Assembly: GCF_027497235.1 (NCBI RefSeq)
Contig: NZ_CP114902.1
Span: 434,001 to 498,000, forward strand
Source: Micromonospora sp. WMMD1128
GTDB lineage: Bacteria; Actinomycetota; Actinomycetes; Mycobacteriales; Micromonosporaceae
Direction of reading: 5' to 3'
Length of the DNA stretch: 64,000 nucleotides
Positions 33,279 to 52,342 of the stretch are shown one piece after another (within the stretch, counting starts at the first letter, position 1; the number at the start of each line of letters is the position of its first letter). The notes below the pieces were generated by a model. The model was given only the letters and a program-made list of their open reading frames with translations, ran no database searches and was not told the origin of the DNA. The translations under genes and the position numbers were made by a program.

Positions 33279-33309
33279 GGGGCGACCCGACGCGCGTGGG
33301 GTGGACCGG

Positions 33310-33339
33310 TTGGGAAAGTCGTACGACTACCCGTACACT
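33310..33339 (+). promoter_or_regulatory. Promoter before tRNA-Trp-secE-nusG
   Basis: TTGGGA (33310-33315) and TACACT (33334-33339), spacing 18, 66 bases before tRNA-Trp. It probably serves the tRNA and the following secE. Confidence 0.55.
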
Positions 33340-33405
33340 GGTCCGCCGTGGGGCAAGTGACCCCCGCTCGGCACCTTGTGTCCGGGTGGAGGTGAGTTGC
33401 CGCAC

Positions 33406-33478
<73 letters not shown>

Positions 33479-33694
33479 CGCCTCAGGCCTGACCGTTCCC
33501 GTGGGTCGCGCCGCCGTTCGCGGTGGCGTCCGGCCCGTGGTGGTGGCACCGGTGGGGTGGTTCCGAGGCGTTCGGGGCTCTCCTGACCGGTCCGCCGGCC
33601 GCGGCCCGTCGCGGGACGGTTGGTCCGGCCGGCGTGACCAACACGCCGCGCACGCCGCCCGGCGTGCGACCCCATACCCCGCACGGAGGGCGAA

Positions 33695-34084
33695 GTGGCC
33701 GAGAAGAAGCGGCGCGGCGAGGACGACGGCGACGAGCGTCTGAACGACGACGCGACTGTCGACGACGTGGCCGACGATGCCGCCGACGCGGACGAGCCGG
33801 TCTCCCGGGGCGGCACGGCGACCCGCAAGCGGGCGCACGCCGAGCCCGCCGAGGGCCGGAAGACCCGTAAGGACACCGAGCGGATCGGGCTCTTCGCCCG
33901 CATCGCGCGGTTCTTCCGCGAGGTCGTGGCCGAGCTGCGTAAGGTCATCTGGCCGACCCGCAAGGAGCTGCTGACCTACACGGCCGTGGTGGTCACCTTC
34001 GTCGCGGTGATGCTGGCGATCGTGGCCGGCCTGGACTACGGCTTCGCCAAGGCGGTGCTGTGGGTCTTCGGCAACCCCAGCTGA
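33695..34084 (+). CDS. secE: Preprotein translocase subunit SecE
   Basis: 129 residues. A long, acidic and variable N-terminal part is followed by the conserved FFREVVAELRKVIWPTRKEL amphipathic helix and one membrane segment (YTAVVVTFVAVMLAIVAGLDY). SecE clamps SecY in the translocon. GTG 33695 with GGAGGG upstream. NusG follows after 35 bases. Confidence 0.95.
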   Translation: MAEKKRRGEDDGDERLNDDATVDDVADDAADADEPVSRGGTATRKRAHAEPAEGRKTRKDTERIGLFARIARFFREVVAELRKVIWPTRKELLTYTAVVVTFVAVMLAIVAGLDYGFAKAVLWVFGNPS

Positions 34085-34119
34085 CCTGCGGACAGCGATA
34101 CTGACGGAAGTGAGCGAGC

Positions 34120-34842
34120 GTGCCTGAGTACGACGAGACCGCCGAGACCCCGGACGAGCAGTCCGCGGTGGCGACGGCGGACAGCAACGAGTCGGTCGAG
34201 GCCGCCAGCGAGCCGGAGTTCCCGACCACCGAGCCGGCCCCGGACGAGGACTTCGATCCGGTGGCCGAGCTGCGCCAGAAGCTGCGCTACGCGCCCGGCG
34301 ACTGGTACGTGGTGCACTCGTACGCCGGCTACGAGAACAAGGTCAAGACCAACCTCGAGACCCGGATCACGTCCCTCGACATGGAGGACTACATCTACCA
34401 GGTCGAGGTCCCGACCCGGGAAGAGGTCGAGGTCAAGAACGGTAAGCGGTCGCAGGTCCAGGCGAAGGTCTTCCCGGGCTACATCCTGGTCCGGATGGAG
34501 CTGACCGCCGAGTCCTACTCCTGCGTCCGGAACACCCCGGGGGTCACCGGCTTCGTCGGCGCCACCGACCGGGCCGACCGGCCGGCGCCGTTGAGCCTCG
34601 ACGAGGTGCTCAAGTGGCTCGCCCCGGCGGTCGAGACCGAGCAGAAGAAGGCGAAGCCCGAGGTCAAGGTCCTCGACTTCGAGGTCGGCGACTCGGTCAC
34701 CGTCACCGACGGCGCGTTCGCGTCGCTGCCGGCGACGATCAGCGAGATCAACGCCGATCAGCAGAAGCTCAAGGTGCTGGTGTCGATCTTCGGCCGGGAG
34801 ACGCCGGTCGAGCTGAACTTCAACCAGGTCGCCAAGATCTGA
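34120..34842 (+). CDS. nusG: Transcription termination/antitermination factor NusG
   Basis: 240 residues. About 60 acidic extra residues, then the NGN domain ([44 protein letters not shown]) and a C-terminal KOW domain ([20 protein letters not shown]). It binds RNA polymerase and links it to Rho or the ribosome. GTG start. The N-terminal extension is typical of actinobacteria. Confidence 0.96.
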   Translation: MPEYDETAETPDEQSAVATADSNESVEAASEPEFPTTEPAPDEDFDPVAELRQKLRYAPGDWYVVHSYAGYENKVKTNLETRITSLDMEDYIYQVEVPTREEVEVKNGKRSQVQAKVFPGYILVRMELTAESYSCVRNTPGVTGFVGATDRADRPAPLSLDEVLKWLAPAVETEQKKAKPEVKVLDFEVGDSVTVTDGAFASLPATISEINADQQKLKVLVSIFGRETPVELNFNQVAKI

Positions 34843-34992
34843 CGTACGTCCGCACCGGCGGTCGGCCTTCGCGGGCCGGCCGCCGGTGTCGCGTCGGACT
34901 GCGCTACTCTTGAACGTCGGCCGTCCGCACCGCGCTGACCGTGCGCGCCCGCGGACGGCGGAAAATCCCGGTTCCAAGCCCCAGGAAGAGAC

Positions 34993-35424
34993 ATGCCTCC
35001 GAAGAAGAAGCTCGTCAAGACGTTCACGCTTCAGCTGCCGGCGGGCCAGGCCACCCCGGCGCCGCCGGTCGGCCCCGCGCTCGGCCAGCACGGCGTGAAC
35101 ATCATGGAGTTCTGCAAGTCCTACAACGCGCAGACCGAGTCCCAGCGGGGCGACGTCGTCCCCGCCGAGATCAGCGTCTACGAGGACCGCACCTTCACCT
35201 TCGTGCTGAAGACCCCGCCCGCCGCCCGGCTGCTGATCAAGGCCGCCGGCGTGCAGAAGGGCTCGGGCGTCCCGCACAAGGAGAAGGTCGGCTCGGTCAC
35301 CCGCGCCCAGCTGCGCGAGATCGCCGAGAAGAAGATGGCGGACCTCAACGCCAACGACATCGACCAGGCCGAGAAGATCATCGCCGGCACCGCCCGGTCG
35401 ATGGGCCTGACCGTCGCCGACTGA
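34993..35424 (+). CDS. rplK: 50S ribosomal protein L11
   Basis: 143 residues, full length: [37 protein letters not shown] and the C-terminal rRNA-binding domain ending [12 protein letters not shown]. It forms the GTPase-associated centre with 23S rRNA. TACTCT (34905-34910) may be the -10 of its promoter. GGAAGAG before ATG. Confidence 0.97.
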   Translation: MPPKKKLVKTFTLQLPAGQATPAPPVGPALGQHGVNIMEFCKSYNAQTESQRGDVVPAEISVYEDRTFTFVLKTPPAARLLIKAAGVQKGSGVPHKEKVGSVTRAQLREIAEKKMADLNANDIDQAEKIIAGTARSMGLTVAD

Positions 35425-35507
35425 TCTCGCTCCACCGCTCCACCCGATCCGTTCGTGGGAGGGCCGCGATGCCGCGCGCCCGCCAGAGACCACAGGAGTC
35501 ACCAGAA

Positions 35508-36224
35508 ATGCAGCGCAGCAAGAGCTACCGCAAGGCCGCCGAGGTCATCGACCGGTCCAAGCTCTACGCCCCCGCCGAGGCCGTCAAGCTGGCCAAGGAG
35601 AACACCAACGTCAAGTTCGACGCCACGGTCGAGGTCGCGATGCGCCTCGGCGTCGACCCCCGCAAGGCGGACCAGATGGTCCGCGGCACGGTCAACCTGC
35701 CGCACGGCACCGGTAAGACCGCCCGCGTGATCGTCTTCGCCGCCGGCGCGAAGGCCGAGGAGGCCGCCGCGGCGGGTGCGGACGAGGTGGGCACCGACGA
35801 GCTGGTCGCCCGGATCCAGGGTGGTTGGCTGGACTTCGACGCGGCGATCGCCACGCCGGACCAGATGGCCAAGATCGGCCGGATCGCGCGGATCCTGGGC
35901 CCGCGCGGCCTGATGCCGAACCCGAAGACCGGCACCGTGACCATGGACGTCACCAAGGCGGTCGCGGACATCAAGGGCGGCAAGATCACCTTCCGGGTGG
36001 ACAAGCACTCCAACCTGCACCTGATCATCGGCAAGGCCTCCTTCTCCGAGACCCAGCTGGTGGACAACTACGCCGCGGTGCTGGACGAGGTGCTCCGCGC
36101 CAAGCCGTCCGCGGCCAAGGGCACCTACCTCCGGAAGGTCACCCTGACCACCACCATGGGCCCGGGCGTCCCGGTCGACCCGAAGGTGGTCAAGAACCTC
36201 CAGGAGGGCTCGGCCGAGGGCTGA
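35508..36224 (+). CDS. rplA: 50S ribosomal protein L1
   Basis: 238 residues: [20 protein letters not shown] start, [20 protein letters not shown] and [12 protein letters not shown] are L1 hallmarks. It makes the L1 stalk and, in many bacteria, represses its own rplKA mRNA. AGGAG is 9 bases before ATG 35508. A strong terminator follows. Confidence 0.97.
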   Translation: MQRSKSYRKAAEVIDRSKLYAPAEAVKLAKENTNVKFDATVEVAMRLGVDPRKADQMVRGTVNLPHGTGKTARVIVFAAGAKAEEAAAAGADEVGTDELVARIQGGWLDFDAAIATPDQMAKIGRIARILGPRGLMPNPKTGTVTMDVTKAVADIKGGKITFRVDKHSNLHLIIGKASFSETQLVDNYAAVLDEVLRAKPSAAKGTYLRKVTLTTTMGPGVPVDPKVVKNLQEGSAEG

Positions 36225-36241
36225 GCACGCGCTTCCCGGAC

Positions 36242-36273
36242 GGGGCCCCGCCACCACGCCGTGGCGGGGCCCC
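36242..36273 (+). terminator. rplKA terminator
   Basis: 13-bp perfect stem GGGGCCCCGCCAC/GTGGCGGGGCCCC with a 6-base loop, 17 bases after the rplA stop. Confidence 0.85.
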
Positions 36274-36304
36274 GTCCGTCTGTCCGATGTGGCAGGCTCG
36301 GCGC

Positions 36305-37291
36305 ATGCGGTTCGACGGGGTATGGCTCCGCTACCACAGGCGCGGTCCCTGGGTGCTGCGGCAGGTCGACGCGGCGATCGGCCCGGGTGACGTCGTGGTC
36401 GTGCTCGGCCGCAACGGAGCGGGCAAGTCCACGCTGCTCCAGCTCGCCGCCGGGGTGTTGCGTCCGGGCCGGGGCCGGGTGGTCGACCGGCCGGCCACCG
36501 TCGGGTGGGTGCCCGAGCGGTTCCCGGCCGACCAGCCGTTCACCGTCGGGGCCTACCTGGCCGCGATGGGTCGCGTCGCCGGCCTGTCCGGGCCCGCCGC
36601 CGACCGGGCGGTGCGTCACTGGGTGGAACGGCTGGGCCTGACCCGGTTCCACGACGTGCGCCTGCCGCAGCTGTCGAAGGGCACCGCCCAGAAGGTCGGC
36701 CTGGCGCAGGCGCTGTTGCGCCCGCCCGGCCTGCTCGTGCTCGACGAACCCTGGGAAGGGCTGGACGCGGCAGCCCGCGAGTTGGTCCCCGAGATGATCG
36801 GCGAGGTGTTGGCGGGCGGCGGTGCGGTGCTGGTCAGCGACCACCGGGGGGAGACCGTCCGTCTGCCCGGCGCCCGGCAGTGGTCGGTCGCCGACGGCAC
36901 GCTGGCCGAGGCGGCGTCGTCCGGGGGCGCGGCCGTCGCCGTGGTCGAGCTGGCGGTGCCGGCCGCGCGGCTCGCCACCACCGTCGCCCGCCTGCGCGCC
37001 GACGGCCATCAGATTCTTCGGGTACGCGACCACGCCGTCCCCGCCGCAGCCACGTCCCCGGAGCCGGCGCTCGCCGAGCCGTCGGGCGGCCCGGCCGAGG
37101 CGCCGACGGGCGTCCCCACGTCGTCGGGCGGCCCGGCTGAGGCTTCGTCTGGCGCTTCGTCCGGGGCTTCGTCGGGCAGCCCGGGCGGCGAAACGCCGTC
37201 CGCCGGCCTGGCGCCGGGTGACGATCCGGCCGGGGCAACACCGGCCGTCCGGACCGGCCGGGACGGGACGACGTCGGAGGTGACCCGGTGA
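36305..37291 (+). CDS. ABC transporter ATP-binding protein with repetitive tail
   Basis: 328 residues. ATPase domain: Walker A GRNGAGKST, signature LSKGTAQKV, Walker B LLVLDEPWEGLD, H-loop VSDHRGE. The last ~110 residues are Pro/Ser/Gly-rich with repeats (SGGPAEA twice, ASSG three times in 12-bp units at about 37142-37177). With the overlapping permease (GTGA) it forms a small exporter-like pair placed between rplA and rplJ. Substrate unknown. Confidence 0.85.
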   Translation: MRFDGVWLRYHRRGPWVLRQVDAAIGPGDVVVVLGRNGAGKSTLLQLAAGVLRPGRGRVVDRPATVGWVPERFPADQPFTVGAYLAAMGRVAGLSGPAADRAVRHWVERLGLTRFHDVRLPQLSKGTAQKVGLAQALLRPPGLLVLDEPWEGLDAAARELVPEMIGEVLAGGGAVLVSDHRGETVRLPGARQWSVADGTLAEAASSGGAAVAVVELAVPAARLATTVARLRADGHQILRVRDHAVPAAATSPEPALAEPSGGPAEAPTGVPTSSGGPAEASSGASSGASSGSPGGETPSAGLAPGDDPAGATPAVRTGRDGTTSEVTR

Positions 37292-37980
37292 TCGCCCTGG
37301 TGCGGTTGCGGCTGGCCGGCTTCGTGCAGACCGGGCGGGTGCTGGCACCGCTGCTTGCCGGCCTCTTCGCCCTGGGCATCCTCTACGGCGGCGGTGGCGG
37401 GGGCCGGCCCGCGGAGGTCTACGGCGTCTCCGCGGTGGTGATCTTCCCGGTGCTGGCCTGGCAGACCAAGATCCTGCTGGACGTCGAACCCGACGTGCAG
37501 CGCCGGTTGGCCCGGGTCGTCATCGGGCCGGTCCGGGAACGGGTGGCCGGCCTGCTCGCGGCGCTCGTCGCCGGGCTCGTCCTGGTGCTGCTCGCGCTGG
37601 CGATGCCGTGGCCGCTCGGCGCGGTGTCGCTGGCGAGCGGGCCGGAGGGCCGGTCGGCTCTCGTCGGGGTGGCGCTCGGGGTCTGGGCACACCTGCTCGG
37701 GTTGCCCGCCGCGGTGGCTCTCGGCGCGCTGTCCAGCCGGGCGATCACCCGCAGCGCCGGCTACGGGGCGGCCGTGCTGGCGGTCGGGCTGATCGGGGTG
37801 GTGGTGTGCGGGCTGTCCGGCTCGGTGGTGCCGTGGCTGGTCCCACCGGTGATGGCGACCGCGCGGGCGGTCAACGGGCCGATCGCTGCCGCCACCGGCC
37901 TGCTGCTCACCGGCTGGGCGGCGCTCTGGACCGCGGTGGTGCTGGCCGGCTACGCCTGGGGGCGGCGGGACCGGGCCTGA
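37288..37980 (+). CDS. ABC transporter permease
   Basis: 230 residues with about six hydrophobic segments, e.g. VLAPLLAGLFALGILYGG and LLTGWAALWTAVVLAGYAWG. GTG overlaps the ATPase stop. Partner of the ATP-binding protein at 36305. A loop with EPDVQRRLARVVIGPVRERV is probably cytoplasmic. Substrate unknown. Confidence 0.75.
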   Translation: MIALVRLRLAGFVQTGRVLAPLLAGLFALGILYGGGGGGRPAEVYGVSAVVIFPVLAWQTKILLDVEPDVQRRLARVVIGPVRERVAGLLAALVAGLVLVLLALAMPWPLGAVSLASGPEGRSALVGVALGVWAHLLGLPAAVALGALSSRAITRSAGYGAAVLAVGLIGVVVCGLSGSVVPWLVPPVMATARAVNGPIAAATGLLLTGWAALWTAVVLAGYAWGRRDRA

Positions 37981-38013
37981 TCAGGCGGGTGACCGGGAGC
38001 ACCCGCAGACGAT

Positions 38014-38042
38014 TTGGCGCTCCGGCCCACGTCACGTAACCT
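38014..38042 (+). promoter_or_regulatory. rplJL promoter
   Basis: TTGGCG (38014-38019) and TAACCT (38037-38042) with 17 bases between, just upstream of the L10 leader. Confidence 0.7.
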
Positions 38043-38049
38043 GGTGCGG

Positions 38050-38220
38050 TAGTTCCACCCAAAGACCGCTGGTCACCGTGCCCTGGCACGGTCGAAGGTC
38101 CCGCGACGACGGGCGACCCGCGCAGGGCGGCAAGCGAAACTCGGTGTCACGCACGGTCCGCCGACTGTGCTCCATGATCCCGGCCCTCGCCCCGTGCGCC
38201 CCGCGCCGGGGCTCTTTCGT
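38050..38220 (+). ncRNA. L10 leader RNA with attenuator-like hairpin
   Basis: The leader contains AAAGACCGCTGGTCACCG and GAAGGTCCCGC...CCCGCGCAGG, the conserved kink-turn region bound by L10/L12 in actinobacterial L10 leaders. At its end GCCCC-GCGCC-GGGGC (38198-38212) is followed by TCTTTCGTT, a terminator-like fold. L10-L12 binding may decide between read-through and stopping. Boundaries are approximate. Confidence 0.75.
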
Positions 38221-38300
38221 TGTTCACGGTCCCTCCGCCGCCGTCGCGAGCCTCCGCTCGTCGCCGGCGAGCCAGCTCCGAGCAACGAGAGAGGAGGGAC

Positions 38301-38849
38301 ATGGCGGACAAGCCGATCCGGGCCGACAAGGCCACGGCCGTCTCCGAGCTGACCGAGAGCTTCCGCTCGTCGGGAGCCACCGTGCTCACCGAGTACCGCG
38401 GGCTCACGGTTTCGCAGCTCACCCAGCTGCGGCGCACGCTCGGCAAGGAGACCAGCTACACGGTCGCGAAGAACACGCTGGCCAAGCGTGCCGCGGCCGA
38501 TGCGGGCATCTCCGGCCTCGACGAGCTGTTCACCGGTCCTACCGCGCTGACTTTCGTTTCGGGCGACGTCGTCGAGGCGGCGAAGGGGCTTCGCGACTTC
38601 GCGAAGGCCAACCCGAAGCTCGTCATCAAGGGCGGTGTCTTCGAGGGCAAGGCCATTTCCGCGGCCGAGGTCACGAAGCTCGCCGATCTGGAGTCCCGCG
38701 AGGTGCTGCTGGCCAAGCTGGCCGGCGCCATGAAGGGCAACCTGAGCAAGGCCGCGGCCCTGTTCCAGGCCCCGCTCTCCAAGGCTGCCCGCGCGGCGGC
38801 CGCCCTGGCGGACAAGAAGCGCGAGCAGGAGGGCGCCGAGGCGGCCTGA
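38301..38849 (+). CDS. rplJ: 50S ribosomal protein L10
   Basis: 182 residues: [31 protein letters not shown] and [14 protein letters not shown] are typical. The C-terminal helix binds L7/L12 dimers to form the stalk. GAGGAGGG stands 5 bases before ATG. rplL follows after 53 bases. Confidence 0.97.
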   Translation: MADKPIRADKATAVSELTESFRSSGATVLTEYRGLTVSQLTQLRRTLGKETSYTVAKNTLAKRAAADAGISGLDELFTGPTALTFVSGDVVEAAKGLRDFAKANPKLVIKGGVFEGKAISAAEVTKLADLESREVLLAKLAGAMKGNLSKAAALFQAPLSKAARAAAALADKKREQEGAEAA

Positions 38850-38902
38850 GGCCGCACGGCGCACCACATTCTTAGTTTCCACTTGCAGAAAGGACGCCAG
38901 AC

Positions 38903-39292
38903 ATGGCGAAGCTCAGCACCGACGAGCTGCTTGACGCGTTCAAGGAGATGACGCTGATCGAGCTCTCCGAGTTCGTGAAGCAGTTCGAGGAGACCTTCGA
39001 GGTCACCGCCGCCGCTCCGGTCGCGGTTGCCGCGGCCGGCGGCGCCGGTGGCGCCGCCGCCGCTCCGGCGGAGGAGGAGAAGGACGAGTTCGACGTCATC
39101 CTCGACGCCGACGGTGGCAAGAAGATCCAGGTCATCAAGGTCGTTCGCGAGCTGACCGGCCTGGGCCTCAAGGAGGCCAAGGACCTGGTCGAGGCCGCTC
39201 CGAAGGCCATCCTGGAGAAGGCCAACAAGGAGACCGCCGAGAAGGCGAAGGCGAAGCTCGAGGGCGAGGGCGCCAAGGTCACCCTCAAGTGA
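38903..39292 (+). CDS. rplL: 50S ribosomal protein L7/L12
   Basis: 129 residues: N-terminal dimer helix ([20 protein letters not shown]), Ala-rich hinge, and C-terminal domain [29 protein letters not shown] that recruits elongation factors. AGAAAGGA ribosome site. Strong terminator downstream. Confidence 0.97.
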   Translation: MAKLSTDELLDAFKEMTLIELSEFVKQFEETFEVTAAAPVAVAAAGGAGGAAAAPAEEEKDEFDVILDADGGKKIQVIKVVRELTGLGLKEAKDLVEAAPKAILEKANKETAEKAKAKLEGEGAKVTLK

Positions 39293-39350
39293 CCTCGGTT
39301 TGACCTGAGGCGCGCTTCCGGCTCACGTGAGCCGGGGCACACCGCGTCGC

Positions 39351-39386
39351 GGCGGGCGGTGATCCGGAACCGGATCACCGCCCGCC
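39351..39386 (+). terminator. rplJL terminator
   Basis: 17-bp perfect inverted repeat (39351-39367 and 39370-39386), 58 bases after rplL. Confidence 0.85.
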
Positions 39387-39710
39387 GTGTTCGTGCCGTC
39401 CGGCGTCACCGGTGTGAGCAGGGCGTACAGGATCCTCGCACCGATTTCCCAGGGACCCGGGGCAGGTCGTCCCGTCGGGGGAAAGACACCCCGAGCGGTA
39501 ACCGGCCCTTGACGCGACACGGCCCGGCAGGCACGCTGACATCAGCAAGACCTTCCGCGCTTGCAACGGCCGCCACTCGGGTAAAGGCAACGGCAGCACC
39601 GCCGCCGCGGCACCCGGGCGGACCGGCAGGAGCGTCGCGTTCCGAGCGGCCCGGTGGACCCGGTTTTCCGAGGTTCCAGGGCTTGTTCCGCGACGACCTG
39701 CGGGGTGGGC

Positions 39711-39739
39711 TGGACAGCGGTTAGCCTCTCGGCTACACT
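39711..39739 (+). promoter_or_regulatory. rpoBC promoter
   Basis: TGGACA (39711-39716), 17 bases, TACACT (39734-39739). The CTAGTTTGCGCTGCC that follows resembles the conserved start region of other actinobacterial rpoB transcripts. The leader to the rpoB start is about 120 bases. Between the terminator at 39386 and this promoter I see no gene. Confidence 0.75.
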
Positions 39740-39866
39740 GCTAGTTTGCGCTGCCTTCCGACTTGACCCCTGCTCGGAAATGTCCGATTGTGGATATTTC
39801 TGGTGGGGTCATTGGAGTGCACGCGTACCAGCCGTTCTGCAGCACCGGTCCTCGGAAGGACGCATC

Positions 39867-43298
<3,432 letters not shown>

Positions 43299-43378
43299 GG
43301 CGGTGAGTCGGGGGTCGGCTCGCCGGCCCCCGCTCCCGCCCGTTAGCTAGCAGTACAGACGACGACATAGGGGACATA

Positions 43379-47266
<3,888 letters not shown>

Positions 47267-47281
47267 ACCGCACGAACGACT

Positions 47282-47307
47282 AGGCCCCCGGCATCCGCCG
47301 GGGGCCT
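47282..47307 (+). terminator. rpoBC terminator
   Basis: 11-bp stem AGGCCCCCGGC/GCCGGGGGCCT with a 4-base loop, 15 bases after rpoC. Confidence 0.9.
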
Positions 47308-47444
47308 CGTCGCGTTCCGGCGGGTGCCGGCGGCTCTTGATCCACTCCAGTACGGCGAGGTGGTGGGGTCAATGCATCCCGGAACCCACCACCTCGGCGG
47401 GCTGGTGTGGATCACCGAGTCAGGCCGCCCGGGTGGGAGGCATG

Positions 47445-47822
47445 ATGGAAAGCATGACGACCGTGCCCGGGCAGGTGCCCGTCGTGCCGCAGGCGCACCG
47501 CCATCCGCACGACCCGGAGCCGGTCCGCTCCACGAAAGCCCGCGCCGTCTTCGCGCTCGGCCTGATCGGTGCGCTGACCGGCCTCTTTGTCGGCGGGGTG
47601 GTGCCGTCGACGATCGCGCTCACGCTGGTCCGGCAGGCCCGCCGGGAGGCGTACGCGTCGGGGGGGTATCTGACCGGCGCGGACCGGCTGCGCCGCGGCG
47701 AGCGGCTGGCCCAGGTGGGCCTGGTGCTCGCCGCCGTCGCCCTGGTGGCCGCGGTGGTGATCGGGGTGGTCCGGCACGCCGACGCCTCGTTCGGGCACGA
47801 CTTCGCCCCGAACATCGACTGA
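47445..47822 (+). CDS. Small two-TM membrane protein
   Basis: 125 residues: a Pro/His-rich start (VPQAHRHPHDPEPVRSTKAR), membrane segments AVFALGLIGALTGLFVGGVV and VGLVLAAVALVAAVVIGVV, with LTLVRQARREAYASGG between, the DUF4190-like loop. Three in-frame ATGs (47442, 47445, 47454) follow GGGAGG; 47445 is taken. It lies between rpoC and rpsL next to a similar larger protein. Function unknown. Confidence 0.6.
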   Translation: MESMTTVPGQVPVVPQAHRHPHDPEPVRSTKARAVFALGLIGALTGLFVGGVVPSTIALTLVRQARREAYASGGYLTGADRLRRGERLAQVGLVLAAVALVAAVVIGVVRHADASFGHDFAPNID

Positions 47823-47926
47823 CCGGGTGGGGGAGCGGGCTCCGCGCCGGCCACCCGGCGGTGACCCGCGACGGTAGCCTGGCCGGTGTCCGCCGCACGG
47901 CGGGTGACCATGGACAGGAGGACCCC

Positions 47927-48811
47927 GTGACGGAACCGGCTGCGCCGGGCGGCGACCCGACCCGCCCCGGCGCCGGGGCGGACCCCGCCGTGTCCCCGCG
48001 GGACCCGGCTCCGACCAGCCCGTGGGCGCCCCCGCCGGCCGCCGGCGGGCGCGTCGACTCGGCCGCCGGCGGGCGCGTCGACTCGCCGGTCGGGGAGCGT
48101 GCCGCCCCGGTTGGCGGGGAGCCAGCCGGTCCGGCCGGCGGAGAGTGGGAACGCGCCGACCGGGCTGGCGGGCCGGTGTCCGGGCCGCCCGGCCCTTGGC
48201 CGCCGGCGGGACCGTACCCTCCGGCGGTGCACCCTCCGGCGGTGCACCAGCAGCCGTCCGGGCCGGGTGCGCCGCCGTACCACCCGGGGGAGCCCGGGCA
48301 CGGCGGGCTCGGGGCGTACCCGGTCAGCGGGCCCGGCCACGGCGGTGGGTGGGGGACGCCGGGGAACGCGCCCGGCGGCGGGCCGGTGCTCCCGCCGCCT
48401 CCGCCCGAGGCACCCCGGCCGCCGAAGCGGGTGGACGCGGTGCCGGGTACCCCGTTCGGGGTGGTCCATCTCGACGTGCCGCCGGTCACCTCCGGGCTGG
48501 CCATTGGCTCGTTGATCGCCGGGATCGCCTCGATCCTGGTGTCGCTGCTGGTCTTCTGCTTCGGCATCGCGGGTCCGAACTACGGCGGCGCCTGGGCGGC
48601 GGGCGCCTTCACCGTGCTCGGCGCGCTCGGTGGGGTCGGGGCGATCGTGGCCTGGTTCTTCGCCCGGCGGCAGATCCGGCGGCCGGCGCCGCCGCCCGCG
48701 GTCCGGTTCACCGGCACCGGCCTGGCCGTGGCCGGGCTCAGCTGCGGCGCGGTCGGACTGCTGCTGAGTGTGATCGGGCTCGGGCTGGCCCTGGTGGTGC
48801 AGATCACGTGA
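47927..48811 (+). CDS. Proline-rich membrane protein with repeats (DUF4190-like)
   Basis: 294 residues. The first ~180 are Pro/Gly/Ala-rich and contain two perfect 24-bp tandem units (48037-48060, 48061-48084; protein AAGGRVDS) and a doubled PPAVH. The last ~110 have three to four hydrophobic segments (SGLAIGSLIAGIASILVSLL; FTVLGALGGVGAIVAWFFAR; AVGLLLSVIGLGLALVV). AGGAG is 6 bases before GTG 47927. Function unknown. Confidence 0.6.
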   Translation: MTEPAAPGGDPTRPGAGADPAVSPRDPAPTSPWAPPPAAGGRVDSAAGGRVDSPVGERAAPVGGEPAGPAGGEWERADRAGGPVSGPPGPWPPAGPYPPAVHPPAVHQQPSGPGAPPYHPGEPGHGGLGAYPVSGPGHGGGWGTPGNAPGGGPVLPPPPPEAPRPPKRVDAVPGTPFGVVHLDVPPVTSGLAIGSLIAGIASILVSLLVFCFGIAGPNYGGAWAAGAFTVLGALGGVGAIVAWFFARRQIRRPAPPPAVRFTGTGLAVAGLSCGAVGLLLSVIGLGLALVVQIT

Positions 48812-49001
48812 GAACCGCTGGGGGATTCGTCGTTGTTCTGCGGAATGTCCTGCGTCGTCGGACCCGGGGCGTGTCCGGGCCGCCGGGCCGTACGCCGGAT
48901 CAGCCGGTACACTTGTCACCGTAGGTGCCTGTCGGGGGCGTAACGGCGATCCGGAAGCCGGCCGGCGGGGCTGCGGAGCAGTCCCGACGAACCGTTCCGT
49001 T

Positions 49002-49030
49002 TTGACCGGCGCGCCTGTGGTGGGTACTCT
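49002..49030 (+). promoter_or_regulatory. str operon promoter
   Basis: TTGACC (49002-49007), 17 bases, TACTCT (49025-49030). It would produce a leader of about 260 bases before rpsL. The stretch 48812-49001 before it holds no recognisable gene. Confidence 0.75.
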
Positions 49031-49164
49031 TTCCCCTTGCGCCCGGGCTCGCCCGGGCAATGCGTGCGTGCGCTGGAGCCGGTCATCCCGGTGATCGCGT
49101 GGTCGCACCACCAAGACCAAAGATCCCGGGACGACGCGCGAGCGGCCGGCACGGGACCGTGACT

Positions 49165-49187
49165 CGGGCGACACGCCCGACCGCGGG
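49165..49187 (+). promoter_or_regulatory. Leader motif shared with the S10 operon
   Basis: GGGCG followed by GACACGCCCGACCGCGGG; the 18-mer at 49170-49187 is identical at 53992-54009 upstream of rpsJ. GGGCG/CGCCC can pair as a small hairpin. It lies in the untranslated leader of both ribosomal operons, suggesting common control or RNA processing. Confidence 0.5.
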
Positions 49188-49296
49188 TGCTGGGGTCCAT
49201 GTGGCCCCGGTCGAAATGTAGGAGAGCCGTCCATCAGGCCGGCTAGAGCAGACGGCGCGGTCGCCTCGCAGCGGCCGAAGGGAGCGGAGAAACCCG

Positions 49297-49671
49297 GTGC
49301 CCACCATTCAGCAGCTGGTCCGGAAGGGCCGACAGGCCAAGACGACCAAGACCAAGACCCCGGCGCTCAAGGGGTCTCCCCAGCGGCGCGGCGTGTGCAC
49401 TCGCGTGTACACCACCACTCCCAAGAAGCCGAACTCGGCGCTGCGCAAGGTCGCTCGCGTCAAGCTCAGCAGCCAGATCGAGGTGACCGCCTACATCCCG
49501 GGCGTCGGCCACAACCTGCAGGAGCACTCGATCGTGCTCGTGCGTGGCGGCCGTGTGAAGGACCTCCCCGGCGTGCGGTACAAGATCGTTCGCGGCTCGC
49601 TGGACACCCAGGGTGTCCGCAACCGCAAGCAGGCTCGCAGCCGTTACGGCGCGAAGAAGGAGAAGAGCTGA
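49297..49671 (+). CDS. rpsL: 30S ribosomal protein S12
   Basis: 124 residues: [20 protein letters not shown] start, [19 protein letters not shown] with the wild-type Lys of the streptomycin site, and [19 protein letters not shown] start. First gene of the str operon (rpsL-rpsG-fusA-tuf). Checks codon-anticodon pairing at the decoding centre. Confidence 0.97.
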   Translation: MPTIQQLVRKGRQAKTTKTKTPALKGSPQRRGVCTRVYTTTPKKPNSALRKVARVKLSSQIEVTAYIPGVGHNLQEHSIVLVRGGRVKDLPGVRYKIVRGSLDTQGVRNRKQARSRYGAKKEKS

Positions 49672-49672
49672 C

Positions 49673-50143
49673 ATGCCGCGTAAGGGACCCGCTCCGCGGA
49701 AGCCGCTGGTCGCTGACCCGGTGTACAACTCGCCGCTGGTCACCCAGCTGGTGAACAAGATCCTGCTGCGCGGCAAGCGTCAGCTCGCCGAGCGCATCGT
49801 GTACGCCGCCCTGGAGGGCTGCCGCGAGAAGTCCGGCACCGACCCCGTCGTCACGCTCAAGCGCGCGATGGACAACGTGAAGCCGACCCTCGAGGTGCGT
49901 AGCCGCCGTGTCGGTGGCGCCACCTACCAGGTTCCGGTCGAGGTCCGTCCGGCCCGCGCGACCACCCTCGGTCTGCGCTGGCTGGTGACCTACTCCCGGG
50001 CCCGGCGTGAGAAGACGATGATCGAGCGGCTGATGAACGAGCTGCTGGACGCGAGCAACGGCCTCGGTGCCGCCGTCAAGCGGCGCGAGGACACGCACAA
50101 GATGGCCGAGTCCAACAAGGCCTTCGCGCACTACCGCTGGTAA
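49673..50143 (+). CDS. rpsG: 30S ribosomal protein S7
   Basis: 156 residues: [28 protein letters not shown] and [23 protein letters not shown] one base after the rpsL stop. Main organiser of the 30S head, near the exit site. Confidence 0.97.
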   Translation: MPRKGPAPRKPLVADPVYNSPLVTQLVNKILLRGKRQLAERIVYAALEGCREKSGTDPVVTLKRAMDNVKPTLEVRSRRVGGATYQVPVEVRPARATTLGLRWLVTYSRARREKTMIERLMNELLDASNGLGAAVKRREDTHKMAESNKAFAHYRW

Positions 50144-50219
50144 CACCTGAGGTTCCGGCGCCCACGAGGCGCCGGAACCGCCACCAGTTGTGTCGAGACG
50201 ACGATAAGTAGGGATTGAA

Positions 50220-52316
<2,097 letters not shown>

Positions 52317-52342
52317 CGCTCACCTGAGCCGGCGGAGATGAT

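Noticed and set aside
36305..37291. Self-resistance ABC transporter of an antibiotic cluster
   Set aside because: No biosynthetic genes are nearby and the neighbours are ribosomal operons.
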